Below the pieces are notes generated by a model, which saw only the letters and a program-made list of their open reading frames with translations, had not been told where the DNA came from and made no database searches. Positions 32,679-41,879 of a DNA stretch of 64,000 bases are shown in pieces. Numbering within the stretch: the stretch's first letter is position 1; the number at the start of each line of letters is the position of its first letter. The translations under genes and the position numbers were made by a program. Source of the stretch: Chersky-840 sp963794615 (lineage in GTDB: Bacteria; Actinomycetota; Acidimicrobiia; Acidimicrobiales; UBA8190); the NCBI GenBank assembly GCA_963794615.1, contig CAWCEP010000005.1, positions 868,001 to 932,000 of the forward strand, written 5' to 3'.

Positions 32679-34223
32679 CTAGGAGGGTCGGGCGTCGTAG
32701 GTGGGGACGAGATGGCGCGCCGCGCGTGCCTCGTCGACGCGCCGGACGGGCGTGAGGTGGGGAGCCTCGGTGGCGGCCAACGCGCCCTCCGGCGTCGCAG
32801 CCTCGGCCACGATCCGCTCCAGGGCGCGGGCCAGGGCCTCGAGGGTCTGCAAGCTCTCGGTCTCGGTCGGTTCGATCATGAGCGCCTCGTCGACGATGAG
32901 CGGGAAGTACACCGTCGGCGAGTGGAACCCCTCCTCGAGCAGCCGTTTGGCGACGTCGAGCGCCTTGACGCCCGTGGACCGCTTGAGCGACGACGCGGAC
33001 ACGACGCACTCGTGCATGCAGGGGCGGTCGTAGGGGGCGTCGAAGGTCTGCGACAAGCGCTTTCTGAGCCAGTTGGCGTTGAGCACGGCCAGACGGGCCA
33101 CGTCCCGGAGCCCGTCGTTGCCGTGGACGAGCACATACGTCAGGGCCCGGGCCAGGACGAGCGCGTTGCCGTGCCACGAGTGCACGCGGCCGATGGACTG
33201 TTCGGGCGTGGTCCAGCCGAAATGGCCGGACGAAGCCTCGCCGAACCGGGTGGCGCGAGGACCCGGGAGGAAGGGCGCCAAGCGCTCGGACACCGCCACG
33301 GGGCCAGCGCCGGGTCCCCCACCACCGTGGGGGGTGGCGAAGGTCTTGTGCAGATTCAGGTGCACGATGTCGAAGCCCATGTCGCCGGGCCGCACCACGC
33401 CGAGGATGGCATTGAGATTGGCGCCGTCGTAGTACAAGAGGCCACCCACGCCGTGGACGGCGTCGGCGATGGACCGGATGTCCTCCTCGAAGAGCCCCAA
33501 CGTGTTGGGGTTGGTCAACATGATCCCGGCGACGTCCTCGTCGAGCACGGCGTGGAGCGCGTCGACGTCCACGCAGCCGCGCCGGTCGCTCGGCACCGTC
33601 ACCACCTCGAAGCCCCCCAGCGTCACCGACGCCGGATTGGTCCCATGGGCCGAGTCGGGGATGATCACCTTGTGTCGGGTCTGCCCCTTGGCCGCGAACC
33701 AGGCGCGCATCAGCAACAGCCCGGTGAGCTCGCCGGCGGCGCCGGCCGCGGGCTGCAGGGTGGCGGCCGCCATCCCGGTGATCTCGCACAACGCCACCTC
33801 GAGCTCGACGAGGAGCTCGAGCCATCCCTGGACGCAATTGGTGGGTGCGGCCGGGTGGACATCGGCCAGTCCCGGGAGTACGGCCACCGCGTCGCAGATC
33901 TTGGGGTTGTACTTCATGGTGCACGAGCCCAACGGGTAGGCGCCGAGATCGACGGAGAACTGGCGGTGGCTGAGGCGGGTGAAGTGCCCGACCAGATCGC
34001 GTTCGGACACCTCGGCCAGTTCGACGGGGCGGGCGCGGCGATGGGCGTCGGGGACGAGCTCTTCGACCGTGAGCTCGGGGACACCCGTCGTCCGGAGTTG
34101 CCAGGCGTGGCGCCCCGGTTCGGAGAGCTCGAAGAGGGTGGGCTCGGTGTCCCGGCCCAGGAGGGGCGCACTGGCGGCCCGACCGCCCGCGGCCGGCGCT
34201 GGGACGAGATCGTCGACCATCAT
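32679..34223 (-). CDS. gcvPB: Glycine dehydrogenase (decarboxylating) subunit 2
   Basis: A 514-residue PLP-dependent P-protein subunit of the glycine cleavage system, which decarboxylates glycine and passes the aminomethyl group to GcvH. The PLP lysine is in HLNLHKTFATPHGGGGPG. Other matches are YPLGSCTMKYNPK, IIPDSAHGTNPASV and LYYDGANLNAI. ATG 34223 overlaps the gcvPA stop (ATGATGG contains TGA), so the two subunits are coupled. The two-gene P-protein is found in many bacteria and archaea. gcvH is not in the window. Confidence 0.94.
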   Translation of the reverse strand: MMVDDLVPAPAAGGRAASAPLLGRDTEPTLFELSEPGRHAWQLRTTGVPELTVEELVPDAHRRARPVELAEVSERDLVGHFTRLSHRQFSVDLGAYPLGSCTMKYNPKICDAVAVLPGLADVHPAAPTNCVQGWLELLVELEVALCEITGMAAATLQPAAGAAGELTGLLLMRAWFAAKGQTRHKVIIPDSAHGTNPASVTLGGFEVVTVPSDRRGCVDVDALHAVLDEDVAGIMLTNPNTLGLFEEDIRSIADAVHGVGGLLYYDGANLNAILGVVRPGDMGFDIVHLNLHKTFATPHGGGGPGAGPVAVSERLAPFLPGPRATRFGEASSGHFGWTTPEQSIGRVHSWHGNALVLARALTYVLVHGNDGLRDVARLAVLNANWLRKRLSQTFDAPYDRPCMHECVVSASSLKRSTGVKALDVAKRLLEEGFHSPTVYFPLIVDEALMIEPTETESLQTLEALARALERIVAEAATPEGALAATEAPHLTPVRRVDEARAARHLVPTYDARPS

Positions 34224-35572
34224 CGCACCGCCTTTTCGAACGTCGACACGAAGGCGTCGATCTCGGCCCGCGTGCGACGTTCGGTTACCGCCACCAGGAG
34301 CCCGTCGGTCCGGCCTCCGGTGTAGCTGGGGTCGAGGGCGACACCGGCGAGGAATCCTTCGTCGGCCAGTCGTTCGACCGCCATAGCGGCGTCCACCGGG
34401 AGGCGTAATCCGAACTCGCGCAGCACCGGCGCCGTCGTCAGGGGCTCGACACCGGGCACGGTGAGGAGCCCGTCCCGGCAGTAGCGCGCTCCTCGCGCCG
34501 AGCGCAGCGCCACCTCGGCCATCCCCGACGTCCCGAGCCAGCCCAATTGGATGGCCGCAGTCACCGCCATCAGAGTCTGGTTCGTGCACACGTTCGAGGT
34601 CGCCTTCTCACGCCGGATGTCCTGTTCGCGGGCGCGCAGCGTGGTGACGTAGGCGCGCCGTCCCTCGGCGTCGACCGTCTCGCCCACCAGGCGTCCCGGC
34701 AGTCGGCGCACGTGGTCCATCGAGCAGGCGAAGAGCCCGAGGTAGGGGCCCCCGAAACCCAGGGGCATGCCCAGAGCCTGGCCCTCCCCCACTACGACGT
34801 CGGCGCCCCAATCACCGGGCGAACGCAGGATCCCGGCGCAGACGGGGTCGAAGGCCACGATGAGCAAGGCGCCGTTTCGGTCGCAGCGGGCCCGGGCCTC
34901 GGCCAGGTCCTCGAGACAGCCCAGGTAATTGGGGTAGGCCACCACGATGGCGGCGGGCTCGTCGTAGTCGTCGAACGCCGTCGCCGCCCAGTCCGTGGTC
35001 CCACCCACCAGAGGAATGTCATGGACCACGTGGCCGGTGCCGGCCGAGAACGTCGTGAGGACCTCGCGCCACGTCGGGTTGACGCCGTGCGAGAGCCACA
35101 CGTCCTGACGGCCCGTGGTCCCCACGGCGAGATTGACCGCCTCGACGAGCGACGCCGCCCCGTCGTAGAGCGAGGCGTTGGAGACGGCCAGGCCCGACAG
35201 CCGGGCGACGAGGGTCTGGAACTCGAAGACGGCCTGGAGCACGCCCTGGGCGACCTCGGGTTGGTAGGGGGTGTAGGACGTCACGAACTCCGAGCGCGAT
35301 GCCAAGGCGCGGGTCACGGGCGGGACCTCGTGGTCGTAGGCACCCGCACCGGCGAAGCACACGAGATCGCGGCCGCAGGGCCGGTTGGCGGCGGCGAGGT
35401 CCTCCATGTGGGCGAAGACGTCGGGCTCGGGCTGGCCCGCGGCGAGGTCCAGCCCGCCCGCCAGGCGCAGGGCTTCGGGGACGACCGAGAACAGCTCGTC
35501 GAGCGAGGGGAGTCCGAGGAAGTCGAGCATCGACGCCACGTCGGCATCGGTGTGCGGCGTATACCCGCTCAC
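34220..35572 (-). CDS. gcvPA: Glycine dehydrogenase (decarboxylating) subunit 1
   Basis: A 450-residue P-protein subunit that pairs with GcvPB. The N-terminus SGYTPHTDADVASMLDFLGL and the segment SEFVTSYTPYQPEVAQGVLQ are diagnostic, as are SNASLYDGAASLVEA and GEGQALGMPLGFGGPYLG. The GTG at 35572 overlaps the repaired gcvT stop (GTGA). As sequenced, an indel in gcvT fuses the two reading frames, so a naive call would give one 834-residue protein. Confidence 0.92.
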   Translation of the reverse strand: MSGYTPHTDADVASMLDFLGLPSLDELFSVVPEALRLAGGLDLAAGQPEPDVFAHMEDLAAANRPCGRDLVCFAGAGAYDHEVPPVTRALASRSEFVTSYTPYQPEVAQGVLQAVFEFQTLVARLSGLAVSNASLYDGAASLVEAVNLAVGTTGRQDVWLSHGVNPTWREVLTTFSAGTGHVVHDIPLVGGTTDWAATAFDDYDEPAAIVVAYPNYLGCLEDLAEARARCDRNGALLIVAFDPVCAGILRSPGDWGADVVVGEGQALGMPLGFGGPYLGLFACSMDHVRRLPGRLVGETVDAEGRRAYVTTLRAREQDIRREKATSNVCTNQTLMAVTAAIQLGWLGTSGMAEVALRSARGARYCRDGLLTVPGVEPLTTAPVLREFGLRLPVDAAMAVERLADEGFLAGVALDPSYTGGRTDGLLVAVTERRTRAEIDAFVSTFEKAVR

Positions 35573-36724
35573 GACGTCCCTCTCGCCATACCGGTCGCCT
35601 GTCCGGGCCGCACGAAGGGCATGCCGACCACCTCCGCCGCGAGGTGACGGCCCCGCACGTCGATGACGAGCGTCTCGGCCAACGTTCACGTTGGCGGCCG
35701 TATCGAGCAGGGCCATGGCGATGCCACGGCCCAACACGGGTGAGAAATTCCCGCTCGTCACGACGCCGATGGGCGTGGTTCCCCCGAGCACGGGGGCACC
35801 GTCGCGGGGGGGCTGGCGCCCCTCGGTCACGAGTCCCCGCAACCTGCGACGGGGCCCGTCCTCACGTTCACGTTCGAGGGCGGCGCGACCTCGGAAGTCC
35901 CCCTTGTCCCATCCCACCACCCACCCCAGTCCGGCTTGGAGGGGGGTGATGCCCGGGCCCAGTTCGTGGCCGTGGAGCGGAAACCCGGCCTCGAGGCGCA
36001 GGGTGTCGCGAGCGCCCAGACCGGCCGGCACCACGCCGGTGGCGAGGACGGCCTGCCAGAAGTCCGGCGCCGCGTCCCGGGGCACGGCGCATTCGACGCC
36101 GTCCTCCCCGGTGTACCCCGTTCCGGCCGCAACGCAGTCGACGCCGTGCCACGAGAAGCGCGTCACCGCGAAGCGGGGGACGGCGGCGGCGTCGGGGGCG
36201 ACCGACGCCAACCGGCGCCGCGCCTGGGGTCCCTGCACGGCGATCACGGCCCGTGACTCGGTGGTGTCGTCACCGCCGATGGCGTCGCGTACCCGGGACG
36301 TGTTCGACGCGTTGGGCATGACGTCGAACACGTCGTCGCCCAGCCACCACACGATGATGTCGTCGACCACCGACCCGTCGGTCACGTCGAGGAGGTGGGT
36401 GTACTGGGCCCGACCCGGCTTCACCTTGCGGAGGTCGTTGCTCAGCTCCCGCTGCAGGCGGTCCGTGCTCCCCCCTCCCTCGACGCGCACGGTGCCGAGG
36501 TGGCTGACGTCGAAGGCCACGGCGTCGGTGCGACACGCCATGTGCTCGGCCAGGGTCCCGGTCGGGTAGGCGAGGGGCATGAGCCAACCGCCGAACTCCA
36601 CGAGCTTGGCGCCGAGCGCTCCATGGGCGTCTTCGAGGGGCGAATGGCGCAGCGCCGACCCCGGTGGCGGACCAGGGTCGTGGCGCGTCTCGGAGGAGGT
36701 CAGAGCCGGTTCAGGGGGCGCCAC
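35569..36724 (-). CDS. gcvT: Glycine cleavage T-protein (frameshifted)
   Basis: About 384 residues when repaired. The T-protein moves the one-carbon unit from GcvH to tetrahydrofolate. Clear parts are LVEFGGWLMPLAYPTGTLAE, DVSHLGTVRVEG, WHGVDCVAAGTGYTGEDG and VTSGNFSPVLGRGIAMALLD. An extra base at 35677-35678 breaks the frame after ANVNVG; removing it gives ETLVIDVRGRHLAAEVV and a stop at 35569-35571. GTG 36724 follows a TAACCT box by 6 nt. The order gcvT-gcvPA-gcvPB suggests one operon for glycine breakdown and C1 supply. Confidence 0.9.
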
Positions 36725-36730
36725 ACCGCC

Positions 36731-36736
36731 AGGTTA
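36731..36736 (-). promoter_or_regulatory. -10 box for the gcv operon
   Basis: TAACCT on the minus strand, 6 nt before GTG 36724. It overlaps the 3' end of the nuclease-like gene. Confidence 0.4.
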
Positions 36737-37102
36737 GGCGGCGGGGGATGAGGAACGAGTAAAGCCGTACTTGGCCAGGAGCGCCTGGTAGTCGCGCTGG
36801 TACAGGAGTTTCACTTCGATGCCGGGGTGCAACTCGCGCAGCCGGCGCACCTTGGCGTTCTTGCGTGTGACGAGCTTCTGGCTGAGGGTGGTCAGCTCGA
36901 TGAAGCACCCGTGGTCGGGGAGGTAGAAGTCGGGGCGGAAGGCGAGACGGGGAGTCCCGTTGGGGTGCCATTCCAGGACGAACTCGACGGGTTCGTACTC
37001 CCAGCGCACACCGTAGAAATCGAGGAGCTCGGCGAAGTGCATCTCCGAGTCGTGGGCGAAGAGAACCTTCCTCGACGCCGGGGCCACCTCGGAGGCTTCC
37101 AC
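36734..37102 (-). CDS. PD-(D/E)XK nuclease-like protein
   Basis: A 122-residue protein with the alpha-beta core of restriction-endonuclease-like enzymes: HDSEMHFAELLDFYGVRWEY, RLAFRPDFYLPDHGCFIELT, then RKNAKVRRLRELHPGIEVKL. The D and E-x-T pair (PDFYLP, IELTT) match the catalytic motif. Small proteins like this occur in many actinobacteria; their biological role is not established. It lies between the MerR gene and gcvT on the same strand, with the gcv promoter inside its 3' end. Confidence 0.7.
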   Translation of the reverse strand: MEASEVAPASRKVLFAHDSEMHFAELLDFYGVRWEYEPVEFVLEWHPNGTPRLAFRPDFYLPDHGCFIELTTLSQKLVTRKNAKVRRLRELHPGIEVKLLYQRDYQALLAKYGFTRSSSPAA

Positions 37103-37104
37103 CG

Positions 37105-37653
37105 TCAGCCCCGGGCCTCCCGGACGGCCCCGTGGGGTTGGACCGGCGGTTGCACCCCGGACGCACCGGTGCGGGCGCCCTTCCGTTCGATCTGCAAGAT
37201 GGCGGCATCGAGTTCTTCGAGCACACCCGAGAGTGGGACGATGTTCAGTACCCCTTGGCCGCCCTTGAGGAGGTCGACGACCTCACCATCGCTGTGCGCC
37301 AGCACCGAGTCGGTGCCGACGAGCACGAGGTTCGACGACGCCAGATCGCCACCCAGACCGTCGCGCAGACACTCGACGGCGCGCCGTGCCCGCTGGAGTG
37401 AGATCCCCGCGTCGAGGAGCTGCTTGATGACCTTGAGCTCGACCACGTCGGTGTACGAGTACAGCCGCTGTGTGCCACTGCCCCGCGCGTCGGCGATCGA
37501 CGGCCGCAACAATCCGGTGCGGGCCCAGTAGTCGAGTTGGCGATAGGTGATGCCGATCAGCGCGCAGACCTGCGGTCCACGGAAACCTTCTGTGTCGGCT
37601 ACCGGTTCCGACATACCCGGCAGTTGCGCGGCGTTCGACAGGCTGTCGACCAT
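37105..37653 (-). CDS. MerR-family regulator of the Rv1830 type
   Basis: A 182-residue regulator. Residues 25-80 are a MerR winged helix (ALIGITYRQLDYWARTGLLR, GSGTQRLYSYTDVVELKVIK). The C-terminal part (SDGEVVDLLKGGQGVLNIVP) closely matches what I recall of mycobacterial Rv1830, which also sits near gcv genes and controls growth and division genes. GGAGGAGG lies 8 nt before the ATG. A TAGGAT box at 37692-37687 on the minus strand and an inverted repeat over it suggest self-regulation. Confidence 0.85.
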   Translation of the reverse strand: MVDSLSNAAQLPGMSEPVADTEGFRGPQVCALIGITYRQLDYWARTGLLRPSIADARGSGTQRLYSYTDVVELKVIKQLLDAGISLQRARRAVECLRDGLGGDLASSNLVLVGTDSVLAHSDGEVVDLLKGGQGVLNIVPLSGVLEELDAAILQIERKGARTGASGVQPPVQPHGAVREARG

Positions 37654-37686
37654 CGGGGTTCCTCCTCCACCTCAGGTGCAGGTTCA

Positions 37687-37716
37687 ATCCTACCCCGTCG
37701 TGTCACAACAGGGTAG
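37687..37716 (-). promoter_or_regulatory. Promoter and operator-like repeat of the MerR gene
   Basis: CTACCC (37690-37695) and GGGTAG (37711-37716) form 6-bp arms with a 15-nt spacer that covers the inferred -10 box TAGGAT. The leader to the ATG is about 33 nt. Confidence 0.4.
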
Positions 37717-37940
37717 TTACGGTTCTGTCACCGATGGTGGACTAGGGGCAGGACCGGGCTCGACCACCGAGAGTCACTTGTGCCACAAGGAAAAAACCGA
37801 CATCCCGGGGGCCGTCGGGGCAGTGCGCGTCGGCGCGCCGGTACTCGGCAGTCCGGGCGCGAGGCAGCGTTGGGCAAGGCAGAGAGGGGGACCTTGCCAG
37901 CCCGTCCTTCACCCTCAACTAGAGCGTGAAGGTTTTGCCC

Positions 37941-38459
37941 TCAATCCAGGCGTCGCAGGTCAGACCGGTAGCGCTGGCCGTTCCTGACGTATTCGGCGGC
38001 TGCGATGGTGATGGCGTCGAGACGGGCGGCGCCGGGCTTGATCACGACGGGCACGCCCAGGGCCAGCGCCCCGGCGGGGACGACGGTTCGGCCTGGCACG
38101 ACGGCGCCGGCTCCGACCGTGGCGCCCGAGCAGACGCGGGCGTGGTGGAGCACCACGGCACCCGATCCCACCAGGCATTCGTCCTCGAGGGTGCATCCTT
38201 CGAGGTGGACCAGGTGGCCGATCACACAGCCACTGCCCACCACGGTCGGGAATCGCGGTCCGGCATGGATGACGGTGCCGTCCTGGATGGAGGTGCGCTC
38301 CCCCACCACGATGGCCCCGTAGTCGCCGCGGAGCACCGCGCTGGGCCACACCGTCGTGTCGGGCCCCAGGGTGACGTCGCCGATCACGACGGCGTCGGGA
38401 TGGACGTAGGCACCGGGGTCGATGGTCGGCACCACGTCGCCGAGTGCGTAGATGCCCAT
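37941..38459 (-). CDS. Gamma-class carbonic anhydrase-like protein
   Basis: A 172-residue left-handed beta-helix protein built of hexapeptide repeats (AVVIGDVTLGPDTTVWPSAV). The three zinc-ligand histidines of gamma-carbonic anhydrases are in TVIHAGP and IGHLVHLEGC. Family members include carbonic anhydrases and YrdA/PaaY-like enzymes of unknown or varied activity. ATG 38459 gives the normal N-terminus GIYALGDVVPTIDPGAYVHP. It is divergent from the GGDEF/EAL gene. Confidence 0.87.
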   Translation of the reverse strand: MGIYALGDVVPTIDPGAYVHPDAVVIGDVTLGPDTTVWPSAVLRGDYGAIVVGERTSIQDGTVIHAGPRFPTVVGSGCVIGHLVHLEGCTLEDECLVGSGAVVLHHARVCSGATVGAGAVVPGRTVVPAGALALGVPVVIKPGAARLDAITIAAAEYVRNGQRYRSDLRRLD

Positions 38460-38652
38460 GGCCGGCGACCCTACTGGCCCGGGCCCGATCGTCGAGGTCG
38501 TCTCGGAGGGCGAATGACAGGACCACACCGATTTCGGGACCAAAGTCCCTGTCGCGGTGGGGGAAGGTACGTCGATACCCATGGGGAAGGCTCGCGGGGC
38601 GCGTCATGACTGGAACGGCCGCGGGCTCCCGCGACACGACGAGGCATTGGCG

Positions 38653-41600
38653 ATGGAGAACATGCGAGGGCGCGCGACGGTCAAGCTGTGGCAGCTCGCC
38701 GCCATCGCCATCCTCGTGTTCGGGACCACGGCGGTCGTGGCGGGGTCGGTGGCCTGGTATGCGCACAACGAGTCGAACGACCGCGCCGCGCTCGAGGCGA
38801 ACGCGGCCCAGATCGCGGTGACGACGAAGAAGACCCTCGATGGTTACGACGACCAGATCGCCAGCGCCGTGGCGCTGTTCAGCCAGCCCGGTCTCATCGA
38901 CCGGAGCGCGTTCCACTCGTATGTGGACAGCCTCGATCTCTACGGCCGGTACAAGGGGATCTATGGCCTCGGACTGATCTCGTGGGTCCCGAACTCGGGT
39001 CTCGCCGCCTTCGCCAGTAGTTGGCGCACCGACGGGGCCCCGGGCTTCACGGTGGTGCCGGCCGGGAGCCGTCCCGCGTACTGCTTGGTGAGCCGCTTCG
39101 AGGAGAGCAACGTGAAGACGGCCATTCCCATCGTTGGCTATGACCTGTGCACGTCCACCGCGATGGCGGCGGTGCTCGCGGCGGCCACGGTGACCGGGAA
39201 GACCCAGGCCGTGGGGGAATCGACCCTCGTGGCCGGGCCCGAGTACGCCGGGAACTTCCTCCTCGTGGCTCCTGTCTACGAAGGGGACCCCGCCACCGCG
39301 GCCCAACGGACCTCGGATCGGATCGGGTGGGTGGCGACCCTGGTGGACGGGGCGCAGTTCCTCAAGGCGGCGCTGGGCCCGACCTGGGCCCACCTCGGTG
39401 TCGGGCTCTACACAGGCGAGGCCGTCGCCGCCAAGCAGCTCGTGGTGTCGTCCCCCACGGGGTTCAAGGCCGACGCCCAAGGGTCGGTGATCGAGCACTT
39501 CGACGTGGCCGGAACATGGACCGTGGCCATCCGCCCGTTGCCCGGGGCGCCCGGGCCGGCCAGCCCCTTGCTGGGGCCGGGGGCGCTCATCGTCATGGGC
39601 ACGCTCCTCAATCTCGCCCTGGCCGGCTTCGTGTGGGACCTGGGGCGCGGCCGGTTGCGCGCCACCCGCTCGTACGTGACGAGCGAGCGGCGCTTCCGGT
39701 CCATGGCTTCATCCACCCCGGTGGGCATCATCGAGATGGACGACGACGGGACGACGCAATACTTCAACCCGCGTCTCAACGAGATCGCCGGGGTCGACGA
39801 CGACTTCTGGCATGACCACAGCTGGCTCGACTGCGTCCATCCCGACGATCGCGCCAGCGCGGTGGCCATCGCCCTGTCGGCCCGCAAGAGCAGGGACGAC
39901 ACCGGCGCGAGCCTTCGGCTCCTGCGGCCCTCCGGAGAGGTCCGTGACGTGCGGATACTGGCCAGTCCGATCCCGGGAGCGGTAGGGAAGCCGTCGACGT
40001 TCGTGGCGACGGTGCAGGACGTGACCGAAGAGGTGGCCGCCACCGAAGCGCTCGCCTTCCAGGCCATGCACGATTCCCTGACGGGGTTGCCGAACCGGGC
40101 CCTGTTCCTCGATCGTCTGGGCGTGGAGCTCTCCCATGCGGCTCGTACCGGAAGCGAGCTGGCCGTGATGTTCCTCGACCTCGACCGGTTCAAGGTGGTC
40201 AACGACGGGCTCGGGCACCACGTGGGAGACGAGCTCCTGAAAGCGGTCGGTGTCCGCCTGCTCGACGTGGTCAGGGCCGGGGAGACCGTGGCGAGGCTGG
40301 GGGGTGACGAGTTCACCTTCATCTTCCACGACGTCGATGGCGTCACTCGGGCCGCGGTCGTCGCCCAGCGAATCCTCGACGCCCTGCAACAGCCGATCAC
40401 GATCGAGGGCAGCGAGATCGTCGTCACCGGGAGCATCGGCATCGTCCTGCCCGGCCCCGGCGCCGAGGCGGCCACGGTGCTGCGAGACGCGGATGCCGGG
40501 ATGTACCGGGCCAAGGAGACGGGGCGCGCCCGCTTCGAGATTTTCGACGAGGGCCAGCGCCGGTCCGTCATGGCGAGGCTCGCCATCGAGCACGATCTGC
40601 GCCACGGGATCGGCCGTGGAGAGCTGCGTCTCTACTACCAGCCGCTCGTAACGACCTCGACCGGGTCCCCGCTCGGTGTCGAGGCACTGGTGCGTTGGGA
40701 GCACCCCACTCGAGGGCTGCTGTTCCCCGACGAGTTCGTGTCCGTCGCCGAAGAAACGGGCCTCATCGTGGCGCTCGGCGAATGGGTGTTCCGGACCGCG
40801 GCAGCGGATTGCGCTCGGTGGGACCGCGACCCGCACGGCCCCCATCCCGAGATCGTGGCCGTCAACGTGTCCGCCCGACAGCTGGCGAGCCCCACGCTGT
40901 GCCCGATGGTCCGCAGCGCACTGCGCAGCGAAGGCGTCGATCCCGGCCGGATCAGTGTCGAGATCACCGAGTCGGTGATCATGAGTGACGACCACGTGAC
41001 CCGGCGGTCCCTGGCCGATCTCCGCGCCCTGGGGGTCTCCATGGCCATCGACGACTTCGGGACCGGGTATTCGTCTCTGGCGTCGCTCTCCAAGCTGCCT
41101 GTCAACATCGTGAAGATCGACAAGTCCTTCGTCGACGGTCTCGCCGTCGAATCAGAGGGTGGTCCGCTGGTGGTGGCAATCGTGGACATGGCCCACGCCC
41201 TTCGCCTGCGCACCGTGGCCGAGGGCGTGGAGAACGAGTCGCAGCGGCGGTTCCTCGCTCGATGCGGTTGCGACATGGCGCAGGGGTACCTCTGGTCCCC
41301 CGCGCTCCCCGCCGACGAATTCACGCGGTGGTGGCAGGCCAGGGTTGCATCTCCGGAACGGCACGACGAACTCGCGGCGCCTTCACACGGTCTTTCGCGT
41401 CTGACCTCAGCCCAGCGCCGTGTCAGCCTCTGCGACGTGATGCGGGCGCTCTGGGTACCGGACCGGGGCGCGGACGGGGACTCGGTGATCGGGGGACCGG
41501 GGCTCCCCGCGGACCGCGCTGAGGTGAACGCACTACCGGCGTCCGGGGCTTGGTCACCGTTGCGGTCATTCGGGGTCTCTGGCTTCGTGTCCACAATGGC

Positions 41601-41682
41601 CGACGGGCCCGTCGGGCCGAGGATCGGCTCGCGTCATCGGCCCGTTTCATGCTCACGGCGATGGCCACGGCAGAAGCGATGA
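38653..41682 (+). CDS. CHASE-PAS-GGDEF-EAL cyclic-di-GMP protein
   Basis: About 1009 residues. A membrane helix (about 12-35) precedes an extracellular CHASE-like sensor (about 50-270, with WVPNSGLAAFASSW). A second helix (about 300-322), a PAS domain (about 345-455), a GGDEF domain with intact GGDEF at 550-554, and an EAL domain with E677-A-L and DDFGTGYSSLASL follow. Both the diguanylate cyclase and phosphodiesterase active sites look complete. The start is uncertain: ATG 38581 and GTG 38557 are in frame; ATG 38653 leaves a short cytoplasmic lead. About 110 residues after the EAL domain have no recognisable domain and overlap an opposite-strand gene. Confidence 0.88.
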   Translation: MENMRGRATVKLWQLAAIAILVFGTTAVVAGSVAWYAHNESNDRAALEANAAQIAVTTKKTLDGYDDQIASAVALFSQPGLIDRSAFHSYVDSLDLYGRYKGIYGLGLISWVPNSGLAAFASSWRTDGAPGFTVVPAGSRPAYCLVSRFEESNVKTAIPIVGYDLCTSTAMAAVLAAATVTGKTQAVGESTLVAGPEYAGNFLLVAPVYEGDPATAAQRTSDRIGWVATLVDGAQFLKAALGPTWAHLGVGLYTGEAVAAKQLVVSSPTGFKADAQGSVIEHFDVAGTWTVAIRPLPGAPGPASPLLGPGALIVMGTLLNLALAGFVWDLGRGRLRATRSYVTSERRFRSMASSTPVGIIEMDDDGTTQYFNPRLNEIAGVDDDFWHDHSWLDCVHPDDRASAVAIALSARKSRDDTGASLRLLRPSGEVRDVRILASPIPGAVGKPSTFVATVQDVTEEVAATEALAFQAMHDSLTGLPNRALFLDRLGVELSHAARTGSELAVMFLDLDRFKVVNDGLGHHVGDELLKAVGVRLLDVVRAGETVARLGGDEFTFIFHDVDGVTRAAVVAQRILDALQQPITIEGSEIVVTGSIGIVLPGPGAEAATVLRDADAGMYRAKETGRARFEIFDEGQRRSVMARLAIEHDLRHGIGRGELRLYYQPLVTTSTGSPLGVEALVRWEHPTRGLLFPDEFVSVAEETGLIVALGEWVFRTAAADCARWDRDPHGPHPEIVAVNVSARQLASPTLCPMVRSALRSEGVDPGRISVEITESVIMSDDHVTRRSLADLRALGVSMAIDDFGTGYSSLASLSKLPVNIVKIDKSFVDGLAVESEGGPLVVAIVDMAHALRLRTVAEGVENESQRRFLARCGCDMAQGYLWSPALPADEFTRWWQARVASPERHDELAAPSHGLSRLTSAQRRVSLCDVMRALWVPDRGADGDSVIGGPGLPADRAEVNALPASGAWSPLRSFGVSGFVSTMADGPVGPRIGSRHRPVSCSRRWPRQKR

Positions 41683-41806
41683 CCAGGTATGCGAACCACG
41701 ACGCGGGGATGTTCGACACCCAGAGGACGATCGCCGCGATGGGGGCGAAGATCAGCCATAGCTTCACGAAGAGGAAGGATCGCGAACGCCGGGCGGTGGC
41801 GGGCAC
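41423..41806 (-). CDS. Small membrane protein, extent uncertain
   Basis: The N-terminal 55 residues look real: a basic start (MPATARRSRSF) and two membrane helices (LFVKLWLIFAPIAAIVLWV and PASWFAYLVIASAVAIAVSM). The remainder is Arg/Pro-rich and overlaps the end of the GGDEF/EAL gene on the other strand, so the true stop may be earlier and masked by an indel. No family is recognised. Confidence 0.4.
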   Translation of the reverse strand: MPATARRSRSFLFVKLWLIFAPIAAIVLWVSNIPASWFAYLVIASAVAIAVSMKRADDASRSSARRARRPLWTRSQRPRMTATVTKPRTPVVRSPQRGPRGAPVPRSPSPRPRPGPVPRAPASRRRG

Positions 41807-41879
41807 ACCTACAGCATGCCACGAAGGCGCCCTCAGGCGCGCTGTGCTACCGAGCGGGTCGGCACCGTTGCTGGAGTGC

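Noticed and set aside
34220..36724. A single GcvT-GcvPA fusion protein of 834 residues
   Set aside because: The join arises from one extra base; removing it rest​ores the proper GcvT C-terminus and a GTGA overlap with gcvPA, the normal gene arrangement.
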